Assembly: GCA_963761755.1 (NCBI GenBank)
Contig: CAVXIC010000012.1
Coordinates: 682,001 to 746,000 of the forward strand
Direction of reading: 5' to 3'
Source of the DNA: CAJXVA01 sp963761755
GTDB taxonomy: Bacteria > Myxococcota_A > Polyangia > Nannocystales > Nannocystaceae
DNA length: 64,000 bases
The notes beneath the pieces were generated by a model. That model saw only the letters and a program-made list of their open reading frames with translations. It was not told the DNA's origin and made no database searches. Numbering within the stretch: position 1 is the first letter of the stretch; the number at the start of each line of letters is the position of its first letter. Of the stretch, positions 53,501 to 60,871 are shown piece after piece. The position numbers and the translations under genes are program-made.

Positions 53501-54183
53501 TCGTCGACCCGGGCGCGAATCTCCCGGGCGCGAGCGAGCACGTCGTCGGGGGAGCTCTCGGACAGGTCGGTGAGCGCGATGGCGACCAGGACGCCGTTGA
53601 CGGGCCGCTTGGCGCGGTTCCGCTTGAGCAGGTCCAAGAAGCCCATCCACTCGTCGCGGTCGGCCTCTTCGGTGGTGTAGCGCCCGGCGGTGTCGAGGAT
53701 GACCGCTTCGTTGGTCATCCACCACTGGCAGTTGCGGGTACCGCCCACGCCCTGGACCGCGCCCGCGGCGTACGGGAAGCGTAGCCCCGAGTTGCGCAGC
53801 GCGGTGCTCTTGCCGGCTCCGGGGGGACCGATGATCATGTACCAAGGCAGGGCGTACAGCGCGTCGGCGCCCTTCTTGCCGCCTCCGAGCTTGGAGGTCT
53901 TCAGAGCCGCGACGGCCTTGAGGAACTCCTGCTGCATCGCGTCGACCTCGGCCTTGAGGTCGGGCCGAGCGCTGGCGGATTGTGCGGCGGCCTGGGCCTG
54001 CAGCGCCTTCTCGATCTCGCGAGCGGCCTTCTTGGCCCGCAGGATCTTCACCACGATGATCGTGACGAGGATGACGATGATGACCGCCGTGGCCACGATC
54101 GCGATCCACATGGGGAACTCGAGCAAGAGGACGACCGCCCAGACGGCTCCGATGAGCAGCGCGCTGAAGATGTACTTGAGCAT
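50527..54183 (-). CDS. tssM: type VI secretion inner-membrane protein TssM (IcmF)
   Basis: This 1218-aa protein is the large component of the TssJLM membrane complex. Two N-terminal helices lie at about residues 5-45, followed by a cytoplasmic GTPase-like domain with an intact Walker A GPPGAGKS (119-126) and LDTAGRYTTEEADRDEWMGF. A third helix lies near residue 430 (AVAAGLFLLAIGMSVLPVL). The long periplasmic part ends in the IcmF C-terminal region. Unlike some TssM proteins the nucleotide site is intact. It lies 3 nt after tssL and overlaps tagF by four bases. Confidence 0.97.
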   Translation of the reverse strand: MLKYIFSALLIGAVWAVVLLLEFPMWIAIVATAVIIVILVTIIVVKILRAKKAAREIEKALQAQAAAQSASARPDLKAEVDAMQQEFLKAVAALKTSKLGGGKKGADALYALPWYMIIGPPGAGKSTALRNSGLRFPYAAGAVQGVGGTRNCQWWMTNEAVILDTAGRYTTEEADRDEWMGFLDLLKRNRAKRPVNGVLVAIALTDLSESSPDDVLARAREIRARVDEVMGKLEMVVPVYVLFTKCDLLPGFVEMFSDLGQKERGQIWGFTVPVTTKDKPAALFDDHFVELTQVVERRATRRLAEERADAAKDKIFTFPQYFEPLRANLSMFVGELMAESIYTESPIFRGAYFTSGTQEGSPIDRIMNSMAEAFGVQPQMSFTQQQVEAKSYFLGDVFGKVIFPDKNVATRSAAHVKRQSVIGHAVAAGLFLLAIGMSVLPVLSFKRNRDFITRGEVALEELNEHRQSEHAGVDPIELSKLQPLYGVERELDDHDDEGVPVLMRMGMYQGARFSERVEALYVTTVREEVVQPLMAIEVRELKRFAQTYGPLSDQPKPEEQEEFRARLRTYLLLSGEYGEGEPGLDEEQRTWLADRLGTSWSAILERMNLTGDVSTMKAVAVAYVDNLAEHPETLLFERDTTLVKEVRKVLKRTDQTQALLDELLRGVETQDLTLNAVTASNVALKNDNRTVAGAYTRTAWENEIRGNLEAVLATAQGNEWVLGRTEEEAEKSKESQLIALRSLYFENYISEWKGFINAIYVVAPDDLLEAQKVFGDLTRGATPPLGRLCQNLDYHTTLLEEETASDKAGDLAGELGDKALDQAAKKGKKGKAIAAAGKRLQGGGGGDDANPLLKTPEDVKKTFEGLASFGYLPTPPAPEGQAAPPPPPVQLDRYNEELKTVRDALRAKIDHDDEDAAKSLKNAVKNGLTTIDAVLNESDLKGWRPTLARWLPPPFEAVQAMVGKEFKGVLAKNYCESVYKPMLDLLGRYPFTKTGRNVKFKDFEELLHPEKGALWTYYGTALASRIPRKHGTFEFEKRGAKETIKYNPDVVSFLERADDLSRVMFPNGEMRVEFEVFIDDNPAASATTLEVDGKKIEHKNGPGRFLRMQWPGEGDAGAELTTRSQAVRGNLERKGPWGFFELLEEGTVSGSPDSAVFVLKWDVRDQSAGIVKMKFRPTEDDTPFFGTQERPTDFLQVFRHPGLVPPKNLLLDTAGCSE

Positions 54184-54186
54184 GGC

Positions 54187-54936
54187 TCAGCTGCCTTCCT
54201 TGTCGGTCTTGTCGGTCTTGGTGGTGTCGTCGCCCGAAGCCGACGAATTCGACGAGTTCGACGAATCATGCGCGTCGTTGATCGCGTCGATGTCTTTGAT
54301 GAAGTCACCGGCCTGCTTGTCGAGCGCGAGGCGGAGCACGACGATCAGCACGAGGGAGAAGAGGACCGTGAAGAGCCCCAGCCAGACCGTCAGGTAGCTC
54401 TGGGAGCGTCGCGTGACGCGCTCGCGTGGCCGCATGTGCCGCTTGGAGAGCGCCTCGGGCCGCATCGCCTGCCCCAGCGCGTCCTGGACCCGTCGCTGGA
54501 CGGCGGCAAGCTGGAGCTCGCCACCCCGGATGGCGAACTTCCCCTGAAACCCGAAGACCAGGCACCAGTAGTAGACCCGCAGGGCTTCTTGCCGGTTGGG
54601 ATCGGCCAGCAGAGGCTCGAGCCGGTTGAAGAAGTTCTCGCCGGCGAGGTTCTCCTGGAAGTAGTGCAGCTGGAGCGGATTGCTCATCCACATGTCCCGC
54701 AGGGCGCCCGGCTTCCGCATCGCGAACTCGTCGGCGAGCGCGACGAGGGCGTACATGATGTCGTGGACGTCGCGATCCTGGAGCCCGGCCTGGCTGGCCG
54801 TTTGTCGCATCTGATCGATGTAGCCGCAGACCCGCTGATGGAACATCTCCGGCGCCAGCATGGCGCTGTCGTCGACGTTCTTGAGCTGAATCAGCGCGTT
54901 GATGCAGTCTTTGGTGACGGCGTAGACCCGTTCCAT
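54187..54936 (-). CDS. tssL: type VI secretion protein TssL (DotU family)
   Basis: This 249-aa protein has the DotU cytoplasmic domain (YALVALADEFAMRKPGALRD, NLAGENFFNRLEPLL, EALRVYYWCLVFGFQGKFAI). A single C-terminal membrane helix spans about residues 182-203, followed by a low-complexity Ser/Asn/Asp/Lys tail. No peptidoglycan-binding OmpA domain is attached, so anchoring must come from another protein. It sits between tssK and tssM with gaps of 31 and 3 nt. Confidence 0.95.
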   Translation of the reverse strand: MERVYAVTKDCINALIQLKNVDDSAMLAPEMFHQRVCGYIDQMRQTASQAGLQDRDVHDIMYALVALADEFAMRKPGALRDMWMSNPLQLHYFQENLAGENFFNRLEPLLADPNRQEALRVYYWCLVFGFQGKFAIRGGELQLAAVQRRVQDALGQAMRPEALSKRHMRPRERVTRRSQSYLTVWLGLFTVLFSLVLIVVLRLALDKQAGDFIKDIDAINDAHDSSNSSNSSASGDDTTKTDKTDKEGS

Positions 54937-54967
54937 CCTGAAATCCTGGTGGTGTGGCCCTCGGCGG

Positions 54968-56350
54968 TCACGAAGGGCGCGAGCCCTTGGGCGGAATGCC
55001 CATCAGCGTGATCTTGGCTTTGGAGGGATCGTAGGGCGGCGGTAGGTAGATGGCGACGGTGCGCTCCGTGGCGATTGCGCGCCAGTAGGAGTCGGAGAGG
55101 CCGAGGGTGAAGTAGACCTGCTTGGGACGCACCGGAATCTCCGGGGGCGGCCGATGGGTGACCGTGAGCGGGACGCCCGGGGTCGCGGAGCGGACGATCT
55201 GGTTGATCTGCTTCCACGAGGCGATCTTCGAGAGCTTGGGCAGCCGGTTGGAGACATCCTGGACCTCGCTGTCGGCCTCGACCGCGAGCACGAAGGTGTC
55301 GCACGAGGGCAGCCGATCGTCCTTGAGCTGACCTATCCACATGCCGTCGGCGCGGGCTTCGAGCGGCACCTCGATGCAGCGCTGCTTGATCGTGGCGCCG
55401 AGCATCTTGTTGATCGTCTCGACGAGCGGTCCGAAGGTCGCGCGAAGGTCGGCGTGCGCGAAGGTTGGGAAGCTCGACGGGTCGACGCTGCCGGTGAACG
55501 TCGTGAGGGCGCCGCCGAACTGCAGCAAGGTGAGGTAGGTCGACAGCGGCGAGGGCGTCTTGTCCTCGGCGATGAAGCGGACCAGGGGGATGTTGCTGGC
55601 CAGCGCGTTGAGCAGCAGGAAGCGCGTGGTGTCCTGAGGCGCGAACTCGACCGCCGCGGCGTCCACCTGGCGGCGGGTCTCGGCCAGCGATCGGTGCTTG
55701 CTGAGCATGGTACTGAGCAAGTCCTGCAGGTAGCCCGCAAGCACGGGCGCGGCCGCGACCCGGAGCGCGGGCGGGATGTACGTCTTGGACAGCTCGAACT
55801 GGCCGGTCGCATCACGAACGACCTCGGCGATCTTCAGAGACTCGAAGTCGTCGCGGGATTCGTTGCCGAACAGAATCTTGAGGTTGGGCCGCCCGAAACC
55901 GATGACCTGTTCGGTCTTCGCGATCGTGAGATCGGGGACCGGGCGGTTGGCGATCTTGTAGCGGGCCACCGACGCGTCATCGAGCGCCTCGGCGTAGTTG
56001 GGCACGCCCTCGCGCGCAGACGGAGCCCCGAGGTAGACCTCCAGGGTGGACGCCGTCGCCGAGAAGAGGTCCGCGACCGGTCGCGCCGCGGGGCCTCCTG
56101 CGTCGCCGGGCTCGAGGTCGATGGCCAAACCTCCGGGCAGCACGCCGTCGAAGGCGGAGAGTTTGAACGAGCCCGAGCTGAGCTCGCCCTCGTCGATCGT
56201 CATCGAACCCACGCCCCAGATGTGGGGCACGGTCGCCGCGAGTCGAGCGCCCAAGGACGCTTCGAAGAAGAGCTCCTGCTGCTGCAGGTGCTGAGGGCAC
56301 ATGAGCATGCCCTCGCTCCAGACCACCCGATTCAAGTTCTTGCGCGACAT
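54968..56350 (-). CDS. tssK: type VI secretion baseplate protein TssK
   Basis: This 460-aa protein starts with NRVVWSEGMLMCPQHLQQQE, the hallmark N-terminus of TssK, which links the baseplate to the TssLM membrane complex. The conserved ALRVAAAPVLAGYLQDLLST region and the C-terminal neck/head domain (VPLTVTHRPPPEIPVRPKQV, YFTLGLSDSYWRAI) are present. Length is typical. It lies 19 nt after tssJ. Confidence 0.96.
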   Translation of the reverse strand: MSRKNLNRVVWSEGMLMCPQHLQQQELFFEASLGARLAATVPHIWGVGSMTIDEGELSSGSFKLSAFDGVLPGGLAIDLEPGDAGGPAARPVADLFSATASTLEVYLGAPSAREGVPNYAEALDDASVARYKIANRPVPDLTIAKTEQVIGFGRPNLKILFGNESRDDFESLKIAEVVRDATGQFELSKTYIPPALRVAAAPVLAGYLQDLLSTMLSKHRSLAETRRQVDAAAVEFAPQDTTRFLLLNALASNIPLVRFIAEDKTPSPLSTYLTLLQFGGALTTFTGSVDPSSFPTFAHADLRATFGPLVETINKMLGATIKQRCIEVPLEARADGMWIGQLKDDRLPSCDTFVLAVEADSEVQDVSNRLPKLSKIASWKQINQIVRSATPGVPLTVTHRPPPEIPVRPKQVYFTLGLSDSYWRAIATERTVAIYLPPPYDPSKAKITLMGIPPKGSRPS

Positions 56351-56369
56351 GGACGAGTCTTCGCAGGGC

Positions 56370-57197
56370 TCAGGCGCCCGGCTTCTGTGGGGCTGCGGGA
56401 GCCTCGGGCTTGGAGGGCGCCTCGGGGGCGGTTGGCTGCTCGGGAGCTTCGGGCGCCTTGGCGTCCTTGAGCTTCTTGCGCTTCTTCTTTTTCTTCTTCT
56501 TGCCGTCGTCCTTGAGCTCGACCGGCGGCGTGGTGAGGGGTGCGCCTGGACACTGCACAGCGTGTCCGTCCGCGTTCCAGCCGGTGGGCGGCGTGTGTCC
56601 GCCGTCGAGCAGCGAGCGCTCGAGCAAGACGTGGAAGCAGGGGTCGGGCCACGGAGTGCCCTTGCGCTTCGCCGAGCACACCGAGTGCCCGTGGTAGCGC
56701 GGGACCTCGTAGAGCCGGAACCAGTCCTGGCCCAGCGGCTCGCGGAAGATCGCCGCGGCCAGCACGAACTTGGCGGCCGGGTCGGGCGTCAGCTCGAGGA
56801 CGTCGTTGCGACCGGGGTAGACGGTGATCTCCTCTTCGGAGATGAAGTCGTCGCCGAACGCCGCCTCGCCGCCTTGCTCCCAGACCGTATCGAAGTCGAT
56901 GACGTCGACGCTCTCGTCGCCGCTGAGCTGGTAGACGTGCAGCTGCACGGACAGCGGCTCGCCTTCGTCGTCGAGGTTGAGCATCTCGTCGGGCTGAATC
57001 ACGACCCGGACGGACTCGAAGACCTCCTCATCGGGGGAGCAGCTGGGGCCCTTCTTCTTCTTCGTGCAGCCGGCCGAGACGCTCAGGGCGGCGGCGGCGA
57101 CGAGAACGAAGGAGGCCCTCCCGAGCCACTGCGCCCGTTGAGCGAGTGTGTCGATCGAAGGCAGGTCGGAGGTCATCGAGCGCACGGGCACAGTCAT
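56370..57197 (-). CDS. tssJ: type VI secretion lipoprotein TssJ-like with Lys-rich tail
   Basis: This 275-aa protein has lipobox VSAGC (Cys44 from the first ATG; about Cys37 from the ATG at 57176) followed by Lys-Lys-Lys-Lys. The mature domain shows TssJ features, a beta-sandwich with LSVQLHVYQLSGDESVDVID, FISEEEITVYPGRNDVLEL and KFVLAAAIFREP. It should be the outer-membrane lipoprotein that contacts TssM. The extension after about residue 215 is unusual: a KKKKKKKRKK run followed by Glu/Ala/Pro repeats. Position between the FHA/CpaF-like genes and tssK supports the assignment. Confidence 0.85.
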   Translation of the reverse strand: MTVPVRSMTSDLPSIDTLAQRAQWLGRASFVLVAAAALSVSAGCTKKKKGPSCSPDEEVFESVRVVIQPDEMLNLDDEGEPLSVQLHVYQLSGDESVDVIDFDTVWEQGGEAAFGDDFISEEEITVYPGRNDVLELTPDPAAKFVLAAAIFREPLGQDWFRLYEVPRYHGHSVCSAKRKGTPWPDPCFHVLLERSLLDGGHTPPTGWNADGHAVQCPGAPLTTPPVELKDDGKKKKKKKRKKLKDAKAPEAPEQPTAPEAPSKPEAPAAPQKPGA

Positions 57198-57278
57198 CGG
57201 GCGGCGTCGCGCTGTGGCAGGGTGCAGCGCATCGGCGAGGAAGATCCCATGCGGGATGCGGGCTTGGCAAGCGCACCT

Positions 57279-58652
57279 CTATGTCATGGACATCGAGATT
57301 CCACGCTGCTCGAGCTCTTGCGTGAACGTTTGTAGCGCCGCGGTGTGGGTCCAGTTGCGGGTGTGCGGGTCGAGATTGACCAGGTCGGTGACCAGTGGCG
57401 TTCCCGACGGGGAGACGCCGGAGGTCGCGACCTGGGTCACCCGCGTGATGCCATCGCCAAAACGGTGGACCACGACCAGGAGATCGAGGCTCACGGCAAC
57501 CCTCAGAGACCGGGTTTGCGCGTCCCCATGCCCGCTGCGCAGCCCGCTGAGGGCGGCCAGTTGGTGCAGTCCTTCTTCGGCCGTGGACGCGCGGCTGGTG
57601 AGCACGACGCCCTGGAGCCCTCGGCCGAGGGCAGCGAGCGCGGGCGAGGCCTCCTCTCCAGCGATGCCGTGGACCAGGAGACGGGCCGGGGACAGACCCA
57701 GCGCGCCTTCGACCAGCCCCGGCATCGCGGCAGGCCGCGCGCTCTCCAAAATCACCGTGTCGGCGGGCAGCTGTGCGGCTTCATGGTCGGGTCGCACCAC
57801 GACCAGGCGCTGGCTGGCCGGGGCGGACAACGCGAGCGCGGCGGCCAGCTGGAAGGGGTTGGCCCCTGGACCGGCGAAGATCGCCAGGCGCAGACCCGCC
57901 GCCACGGCGCCCGCGAGCAGCTTCGCCATCGAGTCGGAGATCGTGGCGCTGGCGGTCAGCTGGCCGAGATCGTAGCGCGGCAGCGCGGTTTGGGCCCTGC
58001 GGATGCTGACGACGGGGCCGTCGACCGCGAGGCATTGATGGATCGCGTGCACACGGTGGCCGTCGGCGGTGGTGGCCTCGAGCACGGGGTTCTCGGGGCC
58101 GAAGGGTGCGCCGGTCAGGCGCGAGACGACCCAAGCGAGCGCTGCATCGCTGGTGAAGGATGCCTCCAGAGGAACGGCCGCCTGGCCGGGGCGCACGACT
58201 TTGGCTTGGGTGGGCCCCTGCAGCAGCAGCTCCTGAACCTGACCGTCTCGAAGCAGGGCGTCGAGAGGACCGACGCCGCACAGCTCGGTGTGCATCTGGG
58301 CCGCGAGCGACATCGGCTCGAGATGGCCGACGACGGTCCTGAGATCCTCGATGCCGCCGCGCAGCCGGCCCATCAGCGCGTCGTCGTCGAGCGAAGGGTC
58401 GGCGAGCCACGCATCTCGGACCAGCACGAAGACCTGCCGGCAGGCTTCACGGGTCTGGGCGTCGCGGGAGAGCCCCTGCAAACCGCCGGGATGCAGGTGG
58501 GCGGGGGTGGGGGCGGCGACCACCGCCGACGAAGCCGAGACAGCCGTCGGTGGGGCGATCGCCGGGCCCACGTGCGGCATGGACCATGCGGATGGGGCCG
58601 GTGCGGGAGGCGGGTCATCGTCGCGGGGAGCCGCGAGATGGTCGGCCATCAT
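57279..58652 (-). CDS. degenerate CpaF-like secretion ATPase (probably C-terminal part of an FHA fusion)
   Basis: As a stand-alone product from ATG 58652 this is 457 aa. It follows the fold of CpaF/TadA-type ATPases: a helical N-terminal domain, ELCGVGPLDALLRDGQVQEL, and a RecA-like core. The catalytic motifs are decayed: the P-loop position reads FAGPGANPFQ with no Lys, the Walker B region reads LLVHGIAGEEAS, and the His-box region reads VLTSRAST. ATP hydrolysis is therefore unlikely and a structural role is more probable. The same frame stays open and linker-like upstream to about 58900, so the natural protein is probably an FHA-linker-CpaF fusion of about 830 aa. The ATG overlaps the FHA-frame stop in ATGA. 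Confidence 0.75.
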   Translation of the reverse strand: MMADHLAAPRDDDPPPAPAPSAWSMPHVGPAIAPPTAVSASSAVVAAPTPAHLHPGGLQGLSRDAQTREACRQVFVLVRDAWLADPSLDDDALMGRLRGGIEDLRTVVGHLEPMSLAAQMHTELCGVGPLDALLRDGQVQELLLQGPTQAKVVRPGQAAVPLEASFTSDAALAWVVSRLTGAPFGPENPVLEATTADGHRVHAIHQCLAVDGPVVSIRRAQTALPRYDLGQLTASATISDSMAKLLAGAVAAGLRLAIFAGPGANPFQLAAALALSAPASQRLVVVRPDHEAAQLPADTVILESARPAAMPGLVEGALGLSPARLLVHGIAGEEASPALAALGRGLQGVVLTSRASTAEEGLHQLAALSGLRSGHGDAQTRSLRVAVSLDLLVVVHRFGDGITRVTQVATSGVSPSGTPLVTDLVNLDPHTRNWTHTAALQTFTQELEQRGISMSMT

Positions 58653-59767
58653 GGTGCTTCCGGTGCGCACCGGGGACTTCGATCCGAGCACGACCTTGGG
58701 CGTCGCTGGGGCGGGCCGGTGCGACTCGAGCGACTCAGCGTCCAGCTCACCCTTGGCCGACGGGGCTGCGGTCGACGGTGTGATCGGTCTGGGCTTGGCG
58801 AGCTCGAGGGCGGGGGCCTCGGGTTCGGGTTGGGGTTCGGGTGCGACCGAGACCGACGAGGACGGTGGTGCGAGCTGCGGTGGCGGAGGCTCGGAGGCTC
58901 CGGAGGCTCCGGAGGCGCGACGGGCTCTGGGGGTGCGAGAGGCGGCGCGATGGCCTCTGGCGGTGCGATGGCCTCTGGCGGTGCGATGGCCTCTGGCGGT
59001 GCGATGGCCTCTGGCGGTGCGATGGCCTCTGGCGGTGCGATGGCCTCTGGCGGTGCGACCGAGACCGGAGGCGGGGTCGGGGACGATGCAGGGGGCCCTG
59101 GCGGCTGCGGGGGAGCGCTCGCGTGCATGGGCGGGGACGAGCTCGGACCATCATTCGAGGGGTTCGAGGGACCCCCGCCCAGCATGGGTGGCATCGTGGG
59201 CATGTCGGGACCCTTGCGGGACGAACCGAGACCGACCGGGGAGGGCACCGCGAGCGAGGGACCCGGCGTGGGTCCGCCCAACGGCGGCGGAAGAGAGGGG
59301 TCCGGGCGCGGTGTAGGCGGGACCGAGAGCGGCGGGGCTGCGATCGGGGGTGGTGGGCCGCCCATGCCCTGCGGTGGGGATCCCAGCGAGGGCGGAGCCA
59401 CCCCGATCGGCTGGGGAGCCATCGGGCCCGCCGACATCGAAGCGGGTCCCGAGGGGCCGTCGATCGATGCCGATTCCGAGTCCAGCTCGAACCCGAGCTT
59501 GTACGAGCACACGTACACCTCGTCTCCAGGCCGCACCATGTGTGGCCCCTGGATGCGCGTACCATTGACGAAGGTGCCGTTGGTCGAGCTGAGATCGATG
59601 AGCGTCAGGGCGCCATCCGTATAAAGGATGCGCGCGTGACTCGAAGACACGCCAGGCTCGGGAATGCGCACATCGTTGCTCGGTGTGCGCCCGATCGTGA
59701 TCTCGCGCTTGTCGTAGGACGTCGTGGTCGGGGGCTGGCCGCTCTTCGAGATCGTGATCCGCAGCAT
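58649..59767 (-). CDS. FHA domain protein with Pro-rich repeats (frame probably broken near 58892)
   Basis: The frame gives 372 aa. Residues 1-95 are an FHA phosphothreonine-binding domain with ITIGRTPSNDVRIPEPGVSS, SSSHARI and LSSTNGTFVNG, so phosphopeptide binding should be intact. A Pro/Met/Ser-rich linker follows, with six exact copies of PPEAIA. After PEPPEPP (near 58893) the frame becomes an Arg/His/Ser-rich tail with lower GC at third positions. The frame of the downstream CpaF-like gene continues the linker naturally. FHA proteins in T6SS loci usually couple threonine phosphorylation to assembly. It is the first gene of the minus arm, 166 bp from divergent hcp. Confidence 0.82.
   Translation of the reverse strand: MLRITISKSGQPPTTTSYDKREITIGRTPSNDVRIPEPGVSSSHARILYTDGALTLIDLSSTNGTFVNGTRIQGPHMVRPGDEVYVCSYKLGFELDSESASIDGPSGPASMSAGPMAPQPIGVAPPSLGSPPQGMGGPPPPIAAPPLSVPPTPRPDPSLPPPLGGPTPGPSLAVPSPVGLGSSRKGPDMPTMPPMLGGGPSNPSNDGPSSSPPMHASAPPQPPGPPASSPTPPPVSVAPPEAIAPPEAIAPPEAIAPPEAIAPPEAIAPPEAIAPPLAPPEPVAPPEPPEPPSLRHRSSHHRPRRSRSHPNPNPNPRPPPSSSPSPDRSHRRPQPRRPRVSWTLSRSSRTGPPQRRPRSCSDRSPRCAPEAP
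58885..58917 (+). repeat. 9-bp tandem repeat with one 8-bp unit at the frame break
   Basis: Units read GGAGGCTC (8 bp, 58885-58892), GGAGGCTCC (58893-58901), GGAGGCTCC (58902-58910) and a partial GGAGGCG. The first unit lacks one C relative to the others. Adding that base joins the FHA frame to the CpaF-like frame. Confidence 0.85.
58947..59054 (+). repeat. six perfect copies of an 18-bp tandem repeat
   Basis: The unit GCGATGGCCTCTGGCGGT is repeated six times without a single difference (58947, 58965, 58983, 59001, 59019 and 59037 are the unit starts). On the coding strand it gives Pro-Pro-Glu-Ala-Ile-Ala. Lack of synonymous drift suggests recent expansion. Unit length keeps the frame. Confidence 0.95.
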
Positions 59768-59921
59768 GAGACGAGGATGGATGTTCGCGCGGCTCGTGTG
59801 GGTTGGCCAGCGATTTCACCTCGGTGTCGCCGGCTGCTCGGTCGTTTTCCGAGGGCGGAAGGTATCGTTGCCACCTGTCCCTGACACCGGGCTGCATCTT
59901 GATGGGGTTAGGGGGCACTGC

Positions 59922-59927
59922 TACGTT
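59922..59927 (+). promoter_or_regulatory. -10-like box of the hcp arm
   Basis: TACGTT ends 6 nt before the hcp ATG, placing transcription at or near the start codon. It lies in the 166-bp divergent gap between the two T6SS arms. Confidence 0.4.
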
Positions 59928-59933
59928 GCAAAC

Positions 59934-60425
59934 ATGGCCGAGACCGTACACCTCATCCTCAACTCCAACGGCGAAAAGATCGACGGCGAGTCTACGCAGA
60001 CCAGCCTCAGCCGCGAAAACACCATCGAGTGCCTGTCGTTCGTCGACGCCGTTCGTACTGCGCGTGAAAAAGGCTCCGGTCTCGCCACGGGTCGCCGCAC
60101 CTTTGAACCCATCACGTTTCGCAAGCGGATCGACAAGGCGTCGCCCCTGCTCGCGCGAAGCCTCTGCAACAACGAGGTGATCGATGGGACGTTCAAATTC
60201 TACCGCCCCGCGCCCAGCGGTGACGGCACCACCGAGCACTTCTTTACGGTCGAATTCGGGGAAGGCCGCGTTGCGTCCATCCGTCGGGTGTCTCCGGACA
60301 CGATCGACCCGGCCAGCGCGTTGGAGCCCCCCACCGAAGAGATCTCGTTCGTGTTCCACAACATCACGTGGACCTACGAATCCTCGGGCGCCAGCCACCA
60401 CGACAACTGGCGCGAGAACCAGTAG
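59934..60425 (+). CDS. hcp: type VI secretion tube protein Hcp
   Basis: This 163-aa protein is an Hcp-like tube subunit. AETVHLILNSNGEKIDGEST, IECLSFVDAV, RTFEPITFRKRIDKASPLLA and GTFKFYRPAPSGDGTTEHFF follow the Hcp strand order, and the C-terminus ends in SFVFHNITWTYESSG. Hexamer rings of Hcp stack inside the TssBC sheath and carry effectors out. It is first in the plus arm, 10 bp before tssE. ATG 59934 is fixed by the Hcp N-terminus and the TACGTT box 6 nt upstream. No effector domain is fused. Confidence 0.93.
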   Translation: MAETVHLILNSNGEKIDGESTQTSLSRENTIECLSFVDAVRTAREKGSGLATGRRTFEPITFRKRIDKASPLLARSLCNNEVIDGTFKFYRPAPSGDGTTEHFFTVEFGEGRVASIRRVSPDTIDPASALEPPTEEISFVFHNITWTYESSGASHHDNWRENQ

Positions 60426-60434
60426 CGGTAGGCC

Positions 60435-60818
60435 ATGGCGCGCGGTCTTCTCGGTCGGCTGGCTTCATCCAATCCGTCCCGCTCGGCGGACGAGGTTCAG
60501 TCGATCATTGGCAATCTTCGCGCCATTCTCAACACGCGGCTGGGCGACTCCCCAGCCGCGGCCGATTTCGGCGTCATCGATCTCGCCGACCTCTATCACG
60601 ACTTCCCCAACGCAACGCAGTTCCTCCAGCGCAGCATTCGGGACACGATTCAGAAGTACGAACCCCGCCTCACCAGCGTGCGGGTTCGTCCTGCGCCGAG
60701 CGACGACCCCCTGACGTTGGTGTTCGACATCTCCGCTCGTCTCACGCATGACCGCCGTCGCGGCCTCGTCCGGGTTCGGACGCAGGTGAATCACGGCGGA
60801 CGCGTCGAGATCGACTAA
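60435..60818 (+). CDS. tssE: type VI secretion baseplate protein TssE (gp25-like)
   Basis: This 127-aa protein is a GPW/gp25 family baseplate wedge component. VQSIIGNLRAILNTRLGDSP followed by the DFGVIDLADLYHDFPNATQF segment and IRDTIQKYEPRLTSVRVRP match TssE, including the short Glu-Pro-Arg-Leu motif before the last strands. It follows hcp after 9 nt. The ATG is preceded by GGTAGG at short spacing. Confidence 0.94.
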   Translation: MARGLLGRLASSNPSRSADEVQSIIGNLRAILNTRLGDSPAAADFGVIDLADLYHDFPNATQFLQRSIRDTIQKYEPRLTSVRVRPAPSDDPLTLVFDISARLTHDRRRGLVRVRTQVNHGGRVEID

Positions 60819-60857
60819 CGACATCGGATCGGGGTCCAAGGCGGCCCATTTTCTTCG

Positions 60858-60863
60858 TATCCT
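60858..60863 (+). promoter_or_regulatory. -10-like box before tssF
   Basis: TATCCT ends 8 nt before the TTG start of tssF in the 53-bp gap after tssE. It supports the TTG start and suggests a secondary, leaderless promoter inside the plus arm. Confidence 0.4.
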
Positions 60864-60871
60864 CGCGGGCG

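Noticed and set aside
50362..53784. 1140-aa plus-strand frame
   Set aside because: It is the antisense shadow of tssM, a product of high GC at third codon positions.
58947..59054. CRISPR-like array of short repeats
   Set aside because: The 18-bp units are contiguous with no spacers, lie in frame in a coding region, and no cas gene is present.
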